64,000 nucleotides of DNA, from NCBI GenBank assembly GCA_012522755.1, contig JAAYJV010000175.1:28924-92923 (forward strand). Direction: 5' to 3'. Shown here one piece after another: positions 34,586 through 42,767 of this stretch. This DNA is from Candidatus Hydrogenedens sp. GTDB taxonomy: Bacteria; Hydrogenedentota; Hydrogenedentia; Hydrogenedentales; CAITNO01. The position numbers were made by a program, and so were the translations under genes. The first letter of the stretch is position 1. Each line of letters starts with the position of its first letter. Under the pieces are notes generated by a model. The model was not told where the DNA came from. It did not search any database and was given only the letters and a program-made list of their open reading frames with translations.

Positions 34586-34714
34586 CGTCATACAACTTTA
34601 CGCCGGAAAGTACTCAAGATCAAAGCATCACCCACAGAATACACAACAGACAATTCTGTTTCTTGGGAAAACAGCAACGCAAAAAGCGGCATGACGGCCG
34701 CAGGGGTGGTCTCT

Positions 34715-34952
34715 TGAGGCATATAAGAGACTCAAAGGCATCAGTTATCTCAGGGGAATCGGTCGGATCAGTCGGATCGGTCGGATCTGTCGGATGTGCG
34801 AGGGGCTCAGCTTGGTTCCGGGTATTGATTCAGGATCGGTGGACAGAGTGGAAGTGTTAAGACCATAGATCTTTTTTATGCCGCATTGTACTTTTTCCGT
34901 GTGTTCAGTGAATGACCTGGTTCAATTCGAAAAGTATCATTTGGTTGTGGCT
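34715..34952. repeat. Composite repeat, copy 1 (forward)
   Basis: Starts GAGGCATATAAGAGACTCAA, then an array of GGTCGGATC-like 9-mers, GCGAGGGG, a GTGGACAGAGTGG motif, AGACCATAGATCTTTTTTAT and GACCTGGTTCAATTCG. The reverse complement of the same order stands at 59738-59993. Confidence 0.7.
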
Positions 34953-34977
34953 ACGCATTGAAAACTTTCCCTTTGAT

Positions 34978-35007
34978 TTGACATGTGCCGGGTCAAAACC
35001 TTACAAT
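34978..35007 (+). promoter_or_regulatory. Promoter of the riboflavin operon
   Basis: TTGACA (34978-34983), 18-base spacer, TACAAT (35002-35007). Transcription would begin around 35013, immediately before the FMN aptamer. Confidence 0.75.
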
Positions 35008-35020
35008 AACCATCAGTAAT

Positions 35021-35137
35021 GTCAGCCTTCGGGGCAGGGTGCAATTCCCGACCGGCGGTGAAAGCCCGCGAGCGTGTAAACGCTGACTCCGGTGAAATTC
35101 CGGGGCCGACGGTAGAGTCCGGATGAAAGAAGCTGAT
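35021..35137 (+). ncRNA. FMN riboswitch (RFN element)
   Basis: Shows the conserved RFN blocks in order: CTTCGGGGCAGGGTG, ATTCCCGACCGGCGGTGA, AGCCCGCGAGCG, GACTCCGGTGAAATTCCGG, GCCGACGGTAGAGTCCGGAT and GAAAGAAG. Known ligand is FMN, which shuts off synthesis or transport genes. It precedes ribD directly, giving feedback control of the whole rib operon. Confidence 0.96.
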
Positions 35138-35209
35138 GGGTCTGGTTGCAGGAAAAGAAATTTTCCGCAGCCGGATTGCGAAAAACCTTCAATCAAAAAC
35201 TCACGAATG

Positions 35210-35247
35210 CCCCGAAGGAATGAAACCAATCCTGTCGGGGTATTTTT
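35210..35247 (+). terminator. Riboswitch expression platform: terminator-like hairpin before ribD
   Basis: CCCCGAAGGA (35210-35219) pairs with TCCTGTCGGGG (35230-35240, one bulge), followed by TATTTTTAT. The 3' arm CGGGG is also the only ribosome site for the ATG at 35248, so folding could stop transcription, block initiation, or both. Confidence 0.7.
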
Positions 35248-36366
35248 ATGTTTGCTGATCAGGAATTTATGCAGCGCGCCCTGGCTCTGGCCGAGCGTGG
35301 CCGGGGCTGGGTCAATCCCAATCCCATGGTGGGCTGCGTCATTGTCCATCATGGTGTGGTGGTCGCAGAAGGCTGGCACGAGCGTGCCGGTGCAGCCCAT
35401 GCTGAAGCCATGGCCTGTGCTCAATGCACTCCCGAGGTGCTGCGCGATTCCGTGGTTTATGTGACTCTGGAACCTTGTGCTCACACAGGTCGGACTGCTC
35501 CCTGTGTTGATCTTTTTCTCCGGAACCCTCCGAAGCGTGTGGTTGTTGCCATGAAAGATCCCAATCCCCGTGTAGCCGGTGGCGGGATCGAAAAATTAAA
35601 GCAGGCCGGTATCCCCGTGGAGACAGGTCTTCTGGAAAAAGAAGCGGCCCGCCTCAACGAGATATTCGTGAAATATGTGACCACCCGTCTTCCCTGGGTA
35701 ACGGCCAAATGCGCCATGAGTCTCGACGGAAAAATAGCCACCTATTCCGGGCATTCCCGTTGGATCACCGGTGTGGAAGCGCGTCAGGCAACCCATGCGC
35801 TCCGTCATGCCCATGATGCCATTATGGTGGGCAGCCGAACGGTGCTTTGTGACAAGCCGCAATTGACCACACGTCTTGAAGGGGTTGAAGGCCGAAATCC
35901 CATCCGTATTGTTCTGGATGCTGAAGGGATTCTGGCCGGAAATGACGAAGTTTTTCCCGATCGCACTCAGGCTCCCGTATGGGTGGTGGGCAATGAAACC
36001 CTGTCCTGGCCTTTCGCCGATCGGGTCATGGCACTTCCTGAGAATGCCGGAGGAGTGGATCTGCAGGTTCTTATGAAGCGACTCGGTGAAGAAGGTGTCA
36101 CCTCCGTCCTTATAGAAGGGGGCGGTGAGACGCTGTCCTCCGCTTTTTTCGATCGAATAGTGGACAAACTCTGCTTTTTTGTAGCCCCGAAAATAATCGG
36201 GGGCCGTGATGCTGTTACCCCTGTTGAAGGTATCGGCGTTGACCATATGAGCCGTGCTCTCCAGATGTGCGATCTGCAGTGCCGTTCTTTCGGCTCTGAT
36301 CTCTGTCTTGAGGCTTATGTGGATCAGAACGGATCTTTTTCTTCCGGCGAAGAAAGAGGAGCGTAG
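35248..36366 (+). CDS. ribD: Bifunctional riboflavin deaminase/reductase RibD
   Basis: 372 aa, full length for RibD. The N-terminal zinc deaminase has HAEAMA (catalytic Glu) and PCAHTGRTAPC (Zn ligands, with GRTAPC for the usual GRTPPC). The C-terminal reductase starts near PWVTAKCAMSLDGKIATYSG and has GVTSVLIEGGGETLSSAF. It carries out the second and third steps from GTP towards riboflavin: deamination, then NADPH-dependent reduction of the ribosyl chain. First gene after the FMN riboswitch, 3 bases before ribE. Confidence 0.96.
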   Translation: MFADQEFMQRALALAERGRGWVNPNPMVGCVIVHHGVVVAEGWHERAGAAHAEAMACAQCTPEVLRDSVVYVTLEPCAHTGRTAPCVDLFLRNPPKRVVVAMKDPNPRVAGGGIEKLKQAGIPVETGLLEKEAARLNEIFVKYVTTRLPWVTAKCAMSLDGKIATYSGHSRWITGVEARQATHALRHAHDAIMVGSRTVLCDKPQLTTRLEGVEGRNPIRIVLDAEGILAGNDEVFPDRTQAPVWVVGNETLSWPFADRVMALPENAGGVDLQVLMKRLGEEGVTSVLIEGGGETLSSAFFDRIVDKLCFFVAPKIIGGRDAVTPVEGIGVDHMSRALQMCDLQCRSFGSDLCLEAYVDQNGSFSSGEERGA

Positions 36367-36369
36367 CCT

Positions 36370-36996
36370 ATGTTTACCGGATTGATTGAAGATGTGGGAG
36401 TCGTATCCCGACGGAGCGGAGCCGATCTGGCCATCCTTTCGAAAAAGCTGCTCGACGACTTGAAAGACGGCGACAGCGTATCCGTCAACGGTGCCTGCCT
36501 CACTGTTGCCGCTTTGACCCGGGAAGGTTTCGTCGTGCAGGTTTCTCCGGAAAGCTATGCACGGACAACACTGGGCGCATTGAGGCCGGGCCATGCGGTG
36601 AATCTTGAACGGGCCATGCGTGCTGATGGACGTTTCGGCGGTCATTTTGTGCTGGGCCATGTGGATGGCGTGGGCCGTGTTGTTTCCGTCCGGCCCCAGG
36701 GCGAATTCACACTCTGGACTTTTCAGGCGCCGGAAGAGGTGTCCCGCTATCTGGTGCCCAAAGGGTCCATAGCCATTGACGGCATCAGTCTGACGGTGGC
36801 GAATCTGGAAAAAGACACTTTCAGCGTTGCCATCATTCCCGTAACGATTGAACATACCACCCTGTCTCTGCGGAAATCGGGTGATCAGGTCAATATGGAA
36901 GCGGACGTGATCGGAAAGCACGTACGCCATTTTATGAAGAACGACGCCACATCAGGTGTTACCACCGATCTGCTGGCGCGTAATGGTTTTCTGTAA
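36370..36996 (+). CDS. ribE: Riboflavin synthase alpha chain RibE
   Basis: 208 aa. The two tandem lumazine-binding barrels are seen as MFTGLIEDVGVV with VNGACLTVAA (first) and GHFVLGHVDGVGRVV with IDGISLTVANLEKD (second). It dismutates two 6,7-dimethyl-8-ribityllumazine molecules to riboflavin in the cytoplasm and partners RibH, encoded two genes downstream. Starts at ATG 36370, 3 bases after ribD. Confidence 0.96.
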   Translation: MFTGLIEDVGVVSRRSGADLAILSKKLLDDLKDGDSVSVNGACLTVAALTREGFVVQVSPESYARTTLGALRPGHAVNLERAMRADGRFGGHFVLGHVDGVGRVVSVRPQGEFTLWTFQAPEEVSRYLVPKGSIAIDGISLTVANLEKDTFSVAIIPVTIEHTTLSLRKSGDQVNMEADVIGKHVRHFMKNDATSGVTTDLLARNGFL

Positions 36997-37004
36997 GGAT
37001 AGAT

Positions 37005-38201
37005 ATGCTGACTCCCATCCCTGAAATACTGGAAGAACTGAAAAAAGGAAGGATGATCATTCTCGTTGATGATGAAGATCGCGAGAATGAGGGGGATCTG
37101 GTTGCGGCGGCTGAATTGACTACGCCGGAGATTGTGAATTTCATGGCTACCCACGGCAAGGGGCTTATCTGCATGCCCATGGAAGATGCCGATCTGCGGC
37201 GTCTGGATCTGCCGCCCATGGTCATGGAGAATACGACCAAACTGGGAACGGCATTCCACGTTTCTTTTGAAGCCCGGGAAGGAATCACCACGGGTATCAG
37301 CGCTCATGACCGGGCCCGTTCCATTTCCGTGGCCGCCGATCCCGAATCGACCTGCGAAGATCTCGTGCGTCCGGGTCATGTCTTCCCTCTCCGTGCCCGT
37401 CCCGGTGGTGTGCTGGTTCGTGCCGGTCAGACCGAAGGTTCCATCGATCTCATGCGGCTGGCCGGCTTGCGCAAGGCATCGGTCATTTGCGAGATCATGA
37501 AAGATGACGGGACCATGGCGCGTATGCCCGATCTGGAAATTTTCGCGGAAGAACATGACTTGAAGATCTGTTCCACAGCCGATATCATCCGTTACCGTCG
37601 TCAGAATGAAAAGCTGGTCCGGCGTATGGCCCAGGTGCAAATGCCTACGGAATACGGCGAGTTTTCTCTCATTGCCTATGAAAATGATATTGACAACTAT
37701 CAGCACCTGGCGCTTGTGAAAGGTGAGGTCAAAGACAAGGAAGATGTGCTCGTCCGTGTCCATTCCGAATGCTTCACCGGTGATGTCTTCGCTTCACGAC
37801 GCTGCGATTGCGGCAGTCAGCTTCACGAAGCCATGCGTCTCATTGATGAGGCCGGCTGCGGTGTGCTCGTCTATATGCGCCAGGAAGGGCGGGGCATAGG
37901 GCTCATCAACAAACTCAAAGCCTATGAACTGCAGGAGCAGGGCCTGGACACGGTGGAGGCGAATCTGCATCTGGGTTTTGAAGCTGATCCCCGTGAGTAT
38001 GGTCTGGGCGCACAGATTCTCCACGATCTGGGTATTACGAGCATGCGTCTTATTACAAACAACCCGGTGAAACGGACCGGCCTCGAAGCATACGGACTCA
38101 CCGTTTCGGGCCGTGTCCCTCTTGAAATAGCTCCCGGTGAATTGAACCGACACTATCTTGAAACCAAAAAAGAGAAAATGGGTCATTTTCTGGAAATGTA
38201 A
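37005..38201 (+). CDS. ribBA: Fused DHBP synthase / GTP cyclohydrolase II RibBA
   Basis: 398 aa. The RibB half has DDEDRENEGDL, THGKGLICMP and REGITTGISAHDRA with the expected acidic and His residues. The RibA half has the zinc motif SECFTGDVFASRRCDCGSQL and the GTP-binding RQEGRGIGLINK, so both active sites look intact. It supplies both riboflavin precursors, from ribulose 5-phosphate and GTP. It lies in the rib operon under FMN control. Weak ribosome site (AAGGAT). Confidence 0.96.
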   Translation: MLTPIPEILEELKKGRMIILVDDEDRENEGDLVAAAELTTPEIVNFMATHGKGLICMPMEDADLRRLDLPPMVMENTTKLGTAFHVSFEAREGITTGISAHDRARSISVAADPESTCEDLVRPGHVFPLRARPGGVLVRAGQTEGSIDLMRLAGLRKASVICEIMKDDGTMARMPDLEIFAEEHDLKICSTADIIRYRRQNEKLVRRMAQVQMPTEYGEFSLIAYENDIDNYQHLALVKGEVKDKEDVLVRVHSECFTGDVFASRRCDCGSQLHEAMRLIDEAGCGVLVYMRQEGRGIGLINKLKAYELQEQGLDTVEANLHLGFEADPREYGLGAQILHDLGITSMRLITNNPVKRTGLEAYGLTVSGRVPLEIAPGELNRHYLETKKEKMGHFLEM

Positions 38202-38216
38202 CACAAAGGAGTTTTG

Positions 38217-38684
38217 ATGATGGCAACCATTCTGCAAGGTGATTATTCCGGTCAGGGCAAGAAGATCGGTATTGTTGTAGGTCGATTCAACGAATTCATT
38301 TCGACCAAACTGCTGGGCGGTGCCATGGATGCCCTCGTCCGTCATGGCGTGAACGATGCCGATATTACAGCCGCCTGGGTGCCCGGTGCCTTTGAGGTGC
38401 CTCTTGTCGCCAAAAAAATGGCCCAGTCCGGCAAGTATGATGCCGTTATTGCGCTGGGATGCATCATCCGTGGCGCAACGCCCCATTTCGATTATGTGGC
38501 CAATGAAGCCGCCAAAGGTATCGGCCATGCCATGCTCGATACAGGTGTGCCCGTCCTCTTCGGCATCCTCACGACAGAGAATATTGAACAGGCCATTGAA
38601 AGAGCCGGAACGAAGGCTGGCAACAAGGGAGCCGATGCTGCTGTCGGCGCACTGGAAATGATCAATCTTCTGGGGCAACTCTGA
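38217..38684 (+). CDS. ribH: 6,7-dimethyl-8-ribityllumazine synthase RibH
   Basis: 155 aa. AAAGGAG ends 5 bases before ATG 38217; a second ATG at 38220 is equally well placed. Substrate-site motifs [17 protein letters not shown] and [16 protein letters not shown] are all present. It condenses DHBP with the ribityl-pyrimidine made by RibD. Proteins of this length form icosahedral or pentameric shells. Followed one base later by nusB, a common pairing. Confidence 0.96.
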   Translation: MMATILQGDYSGQGKKIGIVVGRFNEFISTKLLGGAMDALVRHGVNDADITAAWVPGAFEVPLVAKKMAQSGKYDAVIALGCIIRGATPHFDYVANEAAKGIGHAMLDTGVPVLFGILTTENIEQAIERAGTKAGNKGADAAVGALEMINLLGQL

Positions 38685-38685
38685 A

Positions 38686-39180
38686 GTGCTTCGATTCAAA
38701 CCACAGCAATGCGCCCGGCAACTGGCTGTACAATTTCTTTTCGGCATCCCTCATCTGGACACGGACTGGGCGGAGGCTCTGGAAGAGTTCTGGGATATGA
38801 ACCCCTCAGCCATGAGTGCCGATGAAGAAGAGCAGGAAGCATCATCCAGTGAAGAACCAGTGCTTGAAGATGAAAAAGGCTATGTGAAAAAGTACGTCCG
38901 TGGCGTCATGGAACATCTCGAAGACCTGGATGAAGCCGTTGTGGCCGCTCTCGACAACTGGGCGCCGGAACGGGTGGGCCTCATGGAATGGGCTGTTCTC
39001 CGGCTGGCATGCTCCGAATTGTTTTATAACGAAGATGTGCCCACCCGGGTGGTGCTCTCGGAAGCCATGCGCCTGGCCGATCTCTATGGTGATGACCATT
39101 CCGCACGCTTTGTCAATGGCGTCCTCAACCGAGTTATTGAAAACAGACAGGAAAAAGATGAAGAAAAAGACAACGCCTGA
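38686..39180 (+). CDS. nusB: Transcription antitermination factor NusB
   Basis: 164 aa from GTG 38686. The all-helical NusB pattern is visible in QQCARQLAVQFLF, YVRGVMEHLEDLDEAV, ERVGLMEWAVLRLACSELFY, VVLSEAMRLADLYG and ARFVNGVLNRVI. It binds boxA RNA with NusE during rRNA transcription. Between helices 2 and 3 is an acidic Ser/Glu-rich insert (ADEEEQEASSSEEPVLEDE, about 45-63) that makes it longer than the usual 130-145 aa. The ribH-nusB order is widespread. Confidence 0.92.
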   Translation: MLRFKPQQCARQLAVQFLFGIPHLDTDWAEALEEFWDMNPSAMSADEEEQEASSSEEPVLEDEKGYVKKYVRGVMEHLEDLDEAVVAALDNWAPERVGLMEWAVLRLACSELFYNEDVPTRVVLSEAMRLADLYGDDHSARFVNGVLNRVIENRQEKDEEKDNA

Positions 39181-39206
39181 TCTTCGGAGGAAATACGGAC
39201 TTATCC

Positions 39207-40031
39207 ATGGCCTATGCTGATCTTCATCTCCATTCCACATGCTCTGATGGGGCCGACAGCCCGCGAAGAGTGGTGGAGCGTGCCGCCCGACTGGATATAG
39301 CCGCTCTGGCTCTGACCGATCATGATACGGTTGACGGCCTGGATGAAGCCCGTACAGCCGCTGAGGAACTGGGTATACCCTTCCTCGCAGGTACGGAGAT
39401 CAGCGCTTCTTTTGAAGGCCGGGAGATGCACATTCTGGCCTATGGCATTGACAGTGGCTCGCCCGTATTGCAAAGACTGCTCCATTCTCTTGGCCGGATG
39501 CGACGGGATCGTATCGCCTCCATGCTGGAGCGTCTGGAGGCCGTGGGCATTCCTGTTCGGGAGGCTTTGTCGGACTCGGAATCAGCCACAGCCATGACAG
39601 GGCGCATGCATGTTGCCCTGTTACTCCATCAGATGGGACAGGTTTCCACGGTGCAGGCCGGATTTGACCGTTATCTCAACCGGGGCCGTCCCGCCTTTGT
39701 CCCCAAGCGGCTGCCGGAAGCCTGCGAGGTGATCCAAGTGATTCATGAGGCGCGGGGGCTTGCCTTTCTCGCCCACCCGGGACTCGGAAAAACGCTCAAA
39801 AAACGCCTGGACAAGATTCTGGCATTGCCTTTTGATGGAATTGAAGTCTGGCATACGAGCCATTCACAGGATATGCGCGAACGGTTTTTGAAGCTGGCTG
39901 AGGAACGCAAGCTTCTCGTCAGCGGCGGCAGTGATTGCCATGGTTCTGTAAAAGGGGAGCCACCGACCATGGGCAAAGTGAAAACACCGCTGTGGTGCTT
40001 TGAGCGCATTTGCGAAAGACTGGCCCTGTAA
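39207..40031 (+). CDS. PHP-domain phosphoesterase, RNase AM/nucleoside-bisphosphatase-like
   Basis: 274 aa. The PHP metal-site motifs are all seen: DLHLHSTCSDG (8-18), LTDHDTVDG, the Glu in AGTEIS, AHPG, and GSDCHG near the C-terminus. The arrangement matches the YciV group, which removes 3'-phosphate from pAp-like nucleotides and trims 5' ends of RNA; stand-alone PHP enzymes with other substrates cannot be excluded. GGAGG lies about 19 bases upstream, rather far. Possibly the last gene of the rib-nusB transcript. Confidence 0.85.
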   Translation: MAYADLHLHSTCSDGADSPRRVVERAARLDIAALALTDHDTVDGLDEARTAAEELGIPFLAGTEISASFEGREMHILAYGIDSGSPVLQRLLHSLGRMRRDRIASMLERLEAVGIPVREALSDSESATAMTGRMHVALLLHQMGQVSTVQAGFDRYLNRGRPAFVPKRLPEACEVIQVIHEARGLAFLAHPGLGKTLKKRLDKILALPFDGIEVWHTSHSQDMRERFLKLAEERKLLVSGGSDCHGSVKGEPPTMGKVKTPLWCFERICERLAL

Positions 40032-40210
40032 TCATCTTTGCACACCGTCTTCCCTCACTCCTCTTCCCTCGCAAATCCGTCCGATCCGACCGATTTCCTC
40101 CGGGTGTTTTCTTTGTCTTTTTTCTTTTATGGCCATTCGTCCGGGCTGTATTCTGGATCCCGGTCTTTTTCGCATTGTCGGGGTAATCATTTTGTATAGA
40201 GGCGTCAGTG

Positions 40211-40310
40211 CGAAAAAACCGGGATGACGGCGGGGTATTAGGTGATAGGATGTAACGTGATTCAGGTAGGGGCACGGCATGCCGTGCCCAGTTAGTCCAC
40301 TCTGTCCACT
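40211..40310. repeat. Palindrome module with 20-bp perfect palindrome
   Basis: Runs from CGAAAAAACCG through GACGGCGGGGT, AGGTGATAGG and the perfect palindrome GGGCACGGCATGCCGTGCCC (40270-40289) to GTTAGTCCACTCTGTCCACT. Nearly the same 100 bases recur at 60068-60170. Confidence 0.8.
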
Positions 40311-40401
40311 TTCCCTGATCCAGCATGCGGCCCAGATCCCAACCCTCACTCCTCGCCCCTCACTCCTCGCTGTTACTTGGTATAGTACTTCCCCCATATG
40401 G

Positions 40402-40407
40402 TATAAT
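40402..40407 (+). promoter_or_regulatory. -10-like element before the oxidoreductase operon
   Basis: Perfect TATAAT. The best -35 candidate is TTGGTA (40377-40382) with a long 19-base spacer. The untranslated leader would be about 175 bases. Confidence 0.35.
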
Positions 40408-40588
40408 TCATCAGTATTTGAGCTCTTTTCGAGTCCTTCGATACAAGAGCATAACCTTTCTTATCAGAGGTGTTCACCTGTCTGAACCCGCCTTTTTCCT
40501 CTATCATTTTTCTGAAAGAGACTTTGTTTTCAGGCAGTGAGCTGACAGGATAACCGGGTGTCTGGTGCCCGCAGGATGAGAGGCTGAA

Positions 40589-41179
40589 ATGACTGACAGT
40601 ATGATCGAAATCCGCTGGCACGGCCGGGGCGGGCAGGGGGCGGTCACCTCCGCCAACATGCTTGCCGATGCCGCTTATCGTGCCGGTTTCAAAGGGGTGA
40701 TGTCCATGCCCACCTTCGGTGCGGAACGCCGCGGCGCGCCCATAACGGCATCGACTCGCCTTTCCCGTGAAGCTCTTCGCTTTTTTTCGCAAGTGGAATT
40801 CCCGGATATCGTCATTGTTCTGGATGACAGCCTCATGAATTCACCGGCCACAGTGCACGGCCTGGTTCCCGATGGTTTTCTTCTGGTCAACAGCGCTGTG
40901 GATCCCGCTTCTCTGGACACAGGCGTCGACTATCGCATTGCCGTGACCGATGCCAATACCATCGCCAAAGAAGTGGGCCTCATGATTTCCGGTGCGCCCA
41001 TGGTGAATACGGCCATGCTGGGCGCTATTGCCAAAGCCACGGGCATCATCGGTCTGGATCATATCGAGACGGCCATGGCGGGCGCTTTTTCCAAGGCGGC
41101 CGTGAGCCGTAATTTTGAGGCGGCCTGCAAAGCCTATGAACAGACTGTGTGCCTTTTTTGTTCTGAGGGTAAGAAATAA
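40589..41179 (+). CDS. porG: Pyruvate/2-oxoacid:ferredoxin oxidoreductase, gamma subunit
   Basis: 196 aa. WHGRGGQGAVTSANMLADAA at the start and FGAERRGAPITAS (about 47-59) are the hallmark of POR/VOR gamma subunits, which form the dimer interface and help bind coenzyme A. GAGAGG precedes the ATG. First of four subunit genes in the order gamma, delta, alpha, beta, as in the ancestral four-subunit enzymes of archaea and anaerobic bacteria. The complex oxidises a 2-oxoacid, probably pyruvate, to the acyl-CoA with reduction of ferredoxin. Confidence 0.9.
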   Translation: MTDSMIEIRWHGRGGQGAVTSANMLADAAYRAGFKGVMSMPTFGAERRGAPITASTRLSREALRFFSQVEFPDIVIVLDDSLMNSPATVHGLVPDGFLLVNSAVDPASLDTGVDYRIAVTDANTIAKEVGLMISGAPMVNTAMLGAIAKATGIIGLDHIETAMAGAFSKAAVSRNFEAACKAYEQTVCLFCSEGKK

Positions 41180-41200
41180 TTCCTAAAAGGAGTCTTGATA

Positions 41201-41533
41201 ATGGTTGAGACACGACATTGTGAACAACAGACGGCCATGTCCTGGCCCTGTGCCGGCGAGGGCGGTCGTACGGGCGACTGGCGCAGCATGAAGCCTGTGC
41301 TGGATCCGGCAAAATGCATCGCCGCAAAGAAAGACAGTATTGTCTGCATGCTCTGCTGGGTCTTCTGTCCTGATAACGTCATTACCCGCACGGCCCCTCC
41401 GGAGATTGATCTGGAATATTGCAAGGGCTGCGGCATCTGCATGGAAGTATGCCCGAGCCAGGCCATCACCATGGTTCCCGAAAACGAAGGGCAGCCCGCG
41501 CTGAACGTGGAGGAAACCGGTTGTGACGTCTAA
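41201..41533 (+). CDS. porD: Pyruvate/2-oxoacid:ferredoxin oxidoreductase, delta (ferredoxin) subunit
   Basis: 110 aa from ATG 41201, with AAAAGGAG 8 bases upstream. Two [4Fe-4S] motifs: CIAAKKDSIVCMLCWVFCP, an expanded first set, and CKGCGICMEVCP. It relays electrons from the thiamine-site subunit to ferredoxin. The N-terminal TAMSWPCAGEGGRTGDWR is typical of POR delta chains. The reading frame overlaps the alpha-subunit start by 11 bases. Confidence 0.9.
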   Translation: MVETRHCEQQTAMSWPCAGEGGRTGDWRSMKPVLDPAKCIAAKKDSIVCMLCWVFCPDNVITRTAPPEIDLEYCKGCGICMEVCPSQAITMVPENEGQPALNVEETGCDV

Positions 41534-42740
41534 TCCTTCTGCTGTATCGGTTATTACGGGAAACAAGGCGGCGGCTGAAGCGGCCCGATTGGCCCGTGTG
41601 CAGGTTGTTGCGGCTTATCCCATCACTCCCCAGTCACAGGTTGTGGAAGCGCTGGCGAGCTACGTGGAAACGGGTTTGCTCAATGCTGAATTCATCACCG
41701 TGGAAAGCGAACACAGCGCCATGGGCGTTTGCATCGGCGCATCCATCGGCGGTTCCCGTGTCTTTACGGCCAGCAGCGCAAACGGGCTCGCCTATATGTG
41801 CGAACAGCTCTCCTGGGCCGCCGGTTCACGCCTTCCCATTGTCATGGGCTGTGCCAACCGTGCCATGTCCGCTCCCTGGAATGTTCTCAACGATCAGCAG
41901 GATGCCATGTCCCAGCGAGATCAGGGCTGGATCCAGCTGTATTGCCGTGACAATCAGGAAATTTTTGATACCTTCCTGCAGGCCTTCCGTCTGGCTGAAG
42001 AAGTGCATCTGCCGGTCATGGTCTGCTATGACGGTTTTATCCTCTCCCACACGGTCATGCCTGTGGAGATTCCAACTCAGGAAGAGGTGGACGCTTTTCT
42101 GCCACCATTCCAGTCGTCGACCATTGTGGATCTGGCTGATCCGCGCAATATCAACCCGGTGACGCTTGCCAATCCGCGGGGCAATGTTGAAGGAACCCTG
42201 TGCCATGGCTATATGGAATTCCGCTCCATGATGCAACGGGCCCATGTGGATGCCCTCACAGCCATCGACAGGATTGATGAGGAATTTGCAAGTCAGTTCG
42301 GACGGCGTACAGGCGGCACCACCCGGTCCTATCTTCTGGAGGATGCGGAAGTGGTGCTTATGGCTGCGGGCAGTCTGGCCAGTGAGGCTACTGTAGCGGC
42401 TGATTTTCTTCGGGAAAAGGGCGTTGCAGCCGGTGTGCTCGGCCTGCGTTCCTACAGACCCTTCCCGGTGGAAAAGGTGGTCGCTCAGCTGAAAAATGCA
42501 CGGCTCGTCACCGTCTTTGACAAGAGCCTCAGCTATGGATATGGCGGTCCCATTTTCATCGATACACAGGCGGCGTTATTCGCTTCTGAAAAACGCCCTC
42601 AGATGCACAGCTATATTGCCGGTCTGGGCGGACGTGACATCAAGGCCCGGGAACTGGCTGATGCCGCCCAGAGCAGTCTGGATTGGCTCAATGAGGACAA
42701 AGGGCCCAAAGAAGCGCAATGGCTGAACCTGCAACTCTAG
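41523..42740 (+). CDS. porA: Pyruvate/2-oxoacid:ferredoxin oxidoreductase, alpha subunit
   Basis: 405 aa from GTG 41523. AAYPITPQSQVVE, FITVESEHSAMGVCIGAS, MGCANRAMSAPWN and QRDQGWIQLYC are characteristic of pyruvate-type alpha subunits (substrate pocket and pyrimidine side of thiamine diphosphate). The NRAMSAPWN/RDQGW segment favours pyruvate over 2-oxoglutarate by family resemblance. The C-terminal domain has VFDKSLSYGYGGPIF. Acts as a heterotetramer with the neighbouring genes. Confidence 0.92.
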   Translation: MTSNPSAVSVITGNKAAAEAARLARVQVVAAYPITPQSQVVEALASYVETGLLNAEFITVESEHSAMGVCIGASIGGSRVFTASSANGLAYMCEQLSWAAGSRLPIVMGCANRAMSAPWNVLNDQQDAMSQRDQGWIQLYCRDNQEIFDTFLQAFRLAEEVHLPVMVCYDGFILSHTVMPVEIPTQEEVDAFLPPFQSSTIVDLADPRNINPVTLANPRGNVEGTLCHGYMEFRSMMQRAHVDALTAIDRIDEEFASQFGRRTGGTTRSYLLEDAEVVLMAAGSLASEATVAADFLREKGVAAGVLGLRSYRPFPVEKVVAQLKNARLVTVFDKSLSYGYGGPIFIDTQAALFASEKRPQMHSYIAGLGGRDIKARELADAAQSSLDWLNEDKGPKEAQWLNLQL

Positions 42741-42767
42741 GCACTGTGCCCAGGATTGGAAAATACA

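Larger units (their letters stand above)
34250..34977. other. Repeat-filled intergenic region before the riboflavin operon
   Basis: No supported gene. Contains a partial leader module, a degenerate inverted-repeat element and a composite repeat (annotated separately), ending just before the promoter of the FMN riboswitch. Confidence 0.7.
40032..40588. other. Intergenic region with palindrome module
   Basis: No supported gene. The first half has CGCAAATCCGTCC and GATCCGACC 9-mers related to the composite repeat, then the palindrome module (40211-40310), two CTCACTCCTCG units, and a promoter-like site near 40402 for the oxidoreductase genes. Confidence 0.65.

Noticed and set aside
35596..36930. 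444-codon minus-strand frame across ribD and ribE
   Set aside because: Antisense to two fully conserved riboflavin genes; no homology features.
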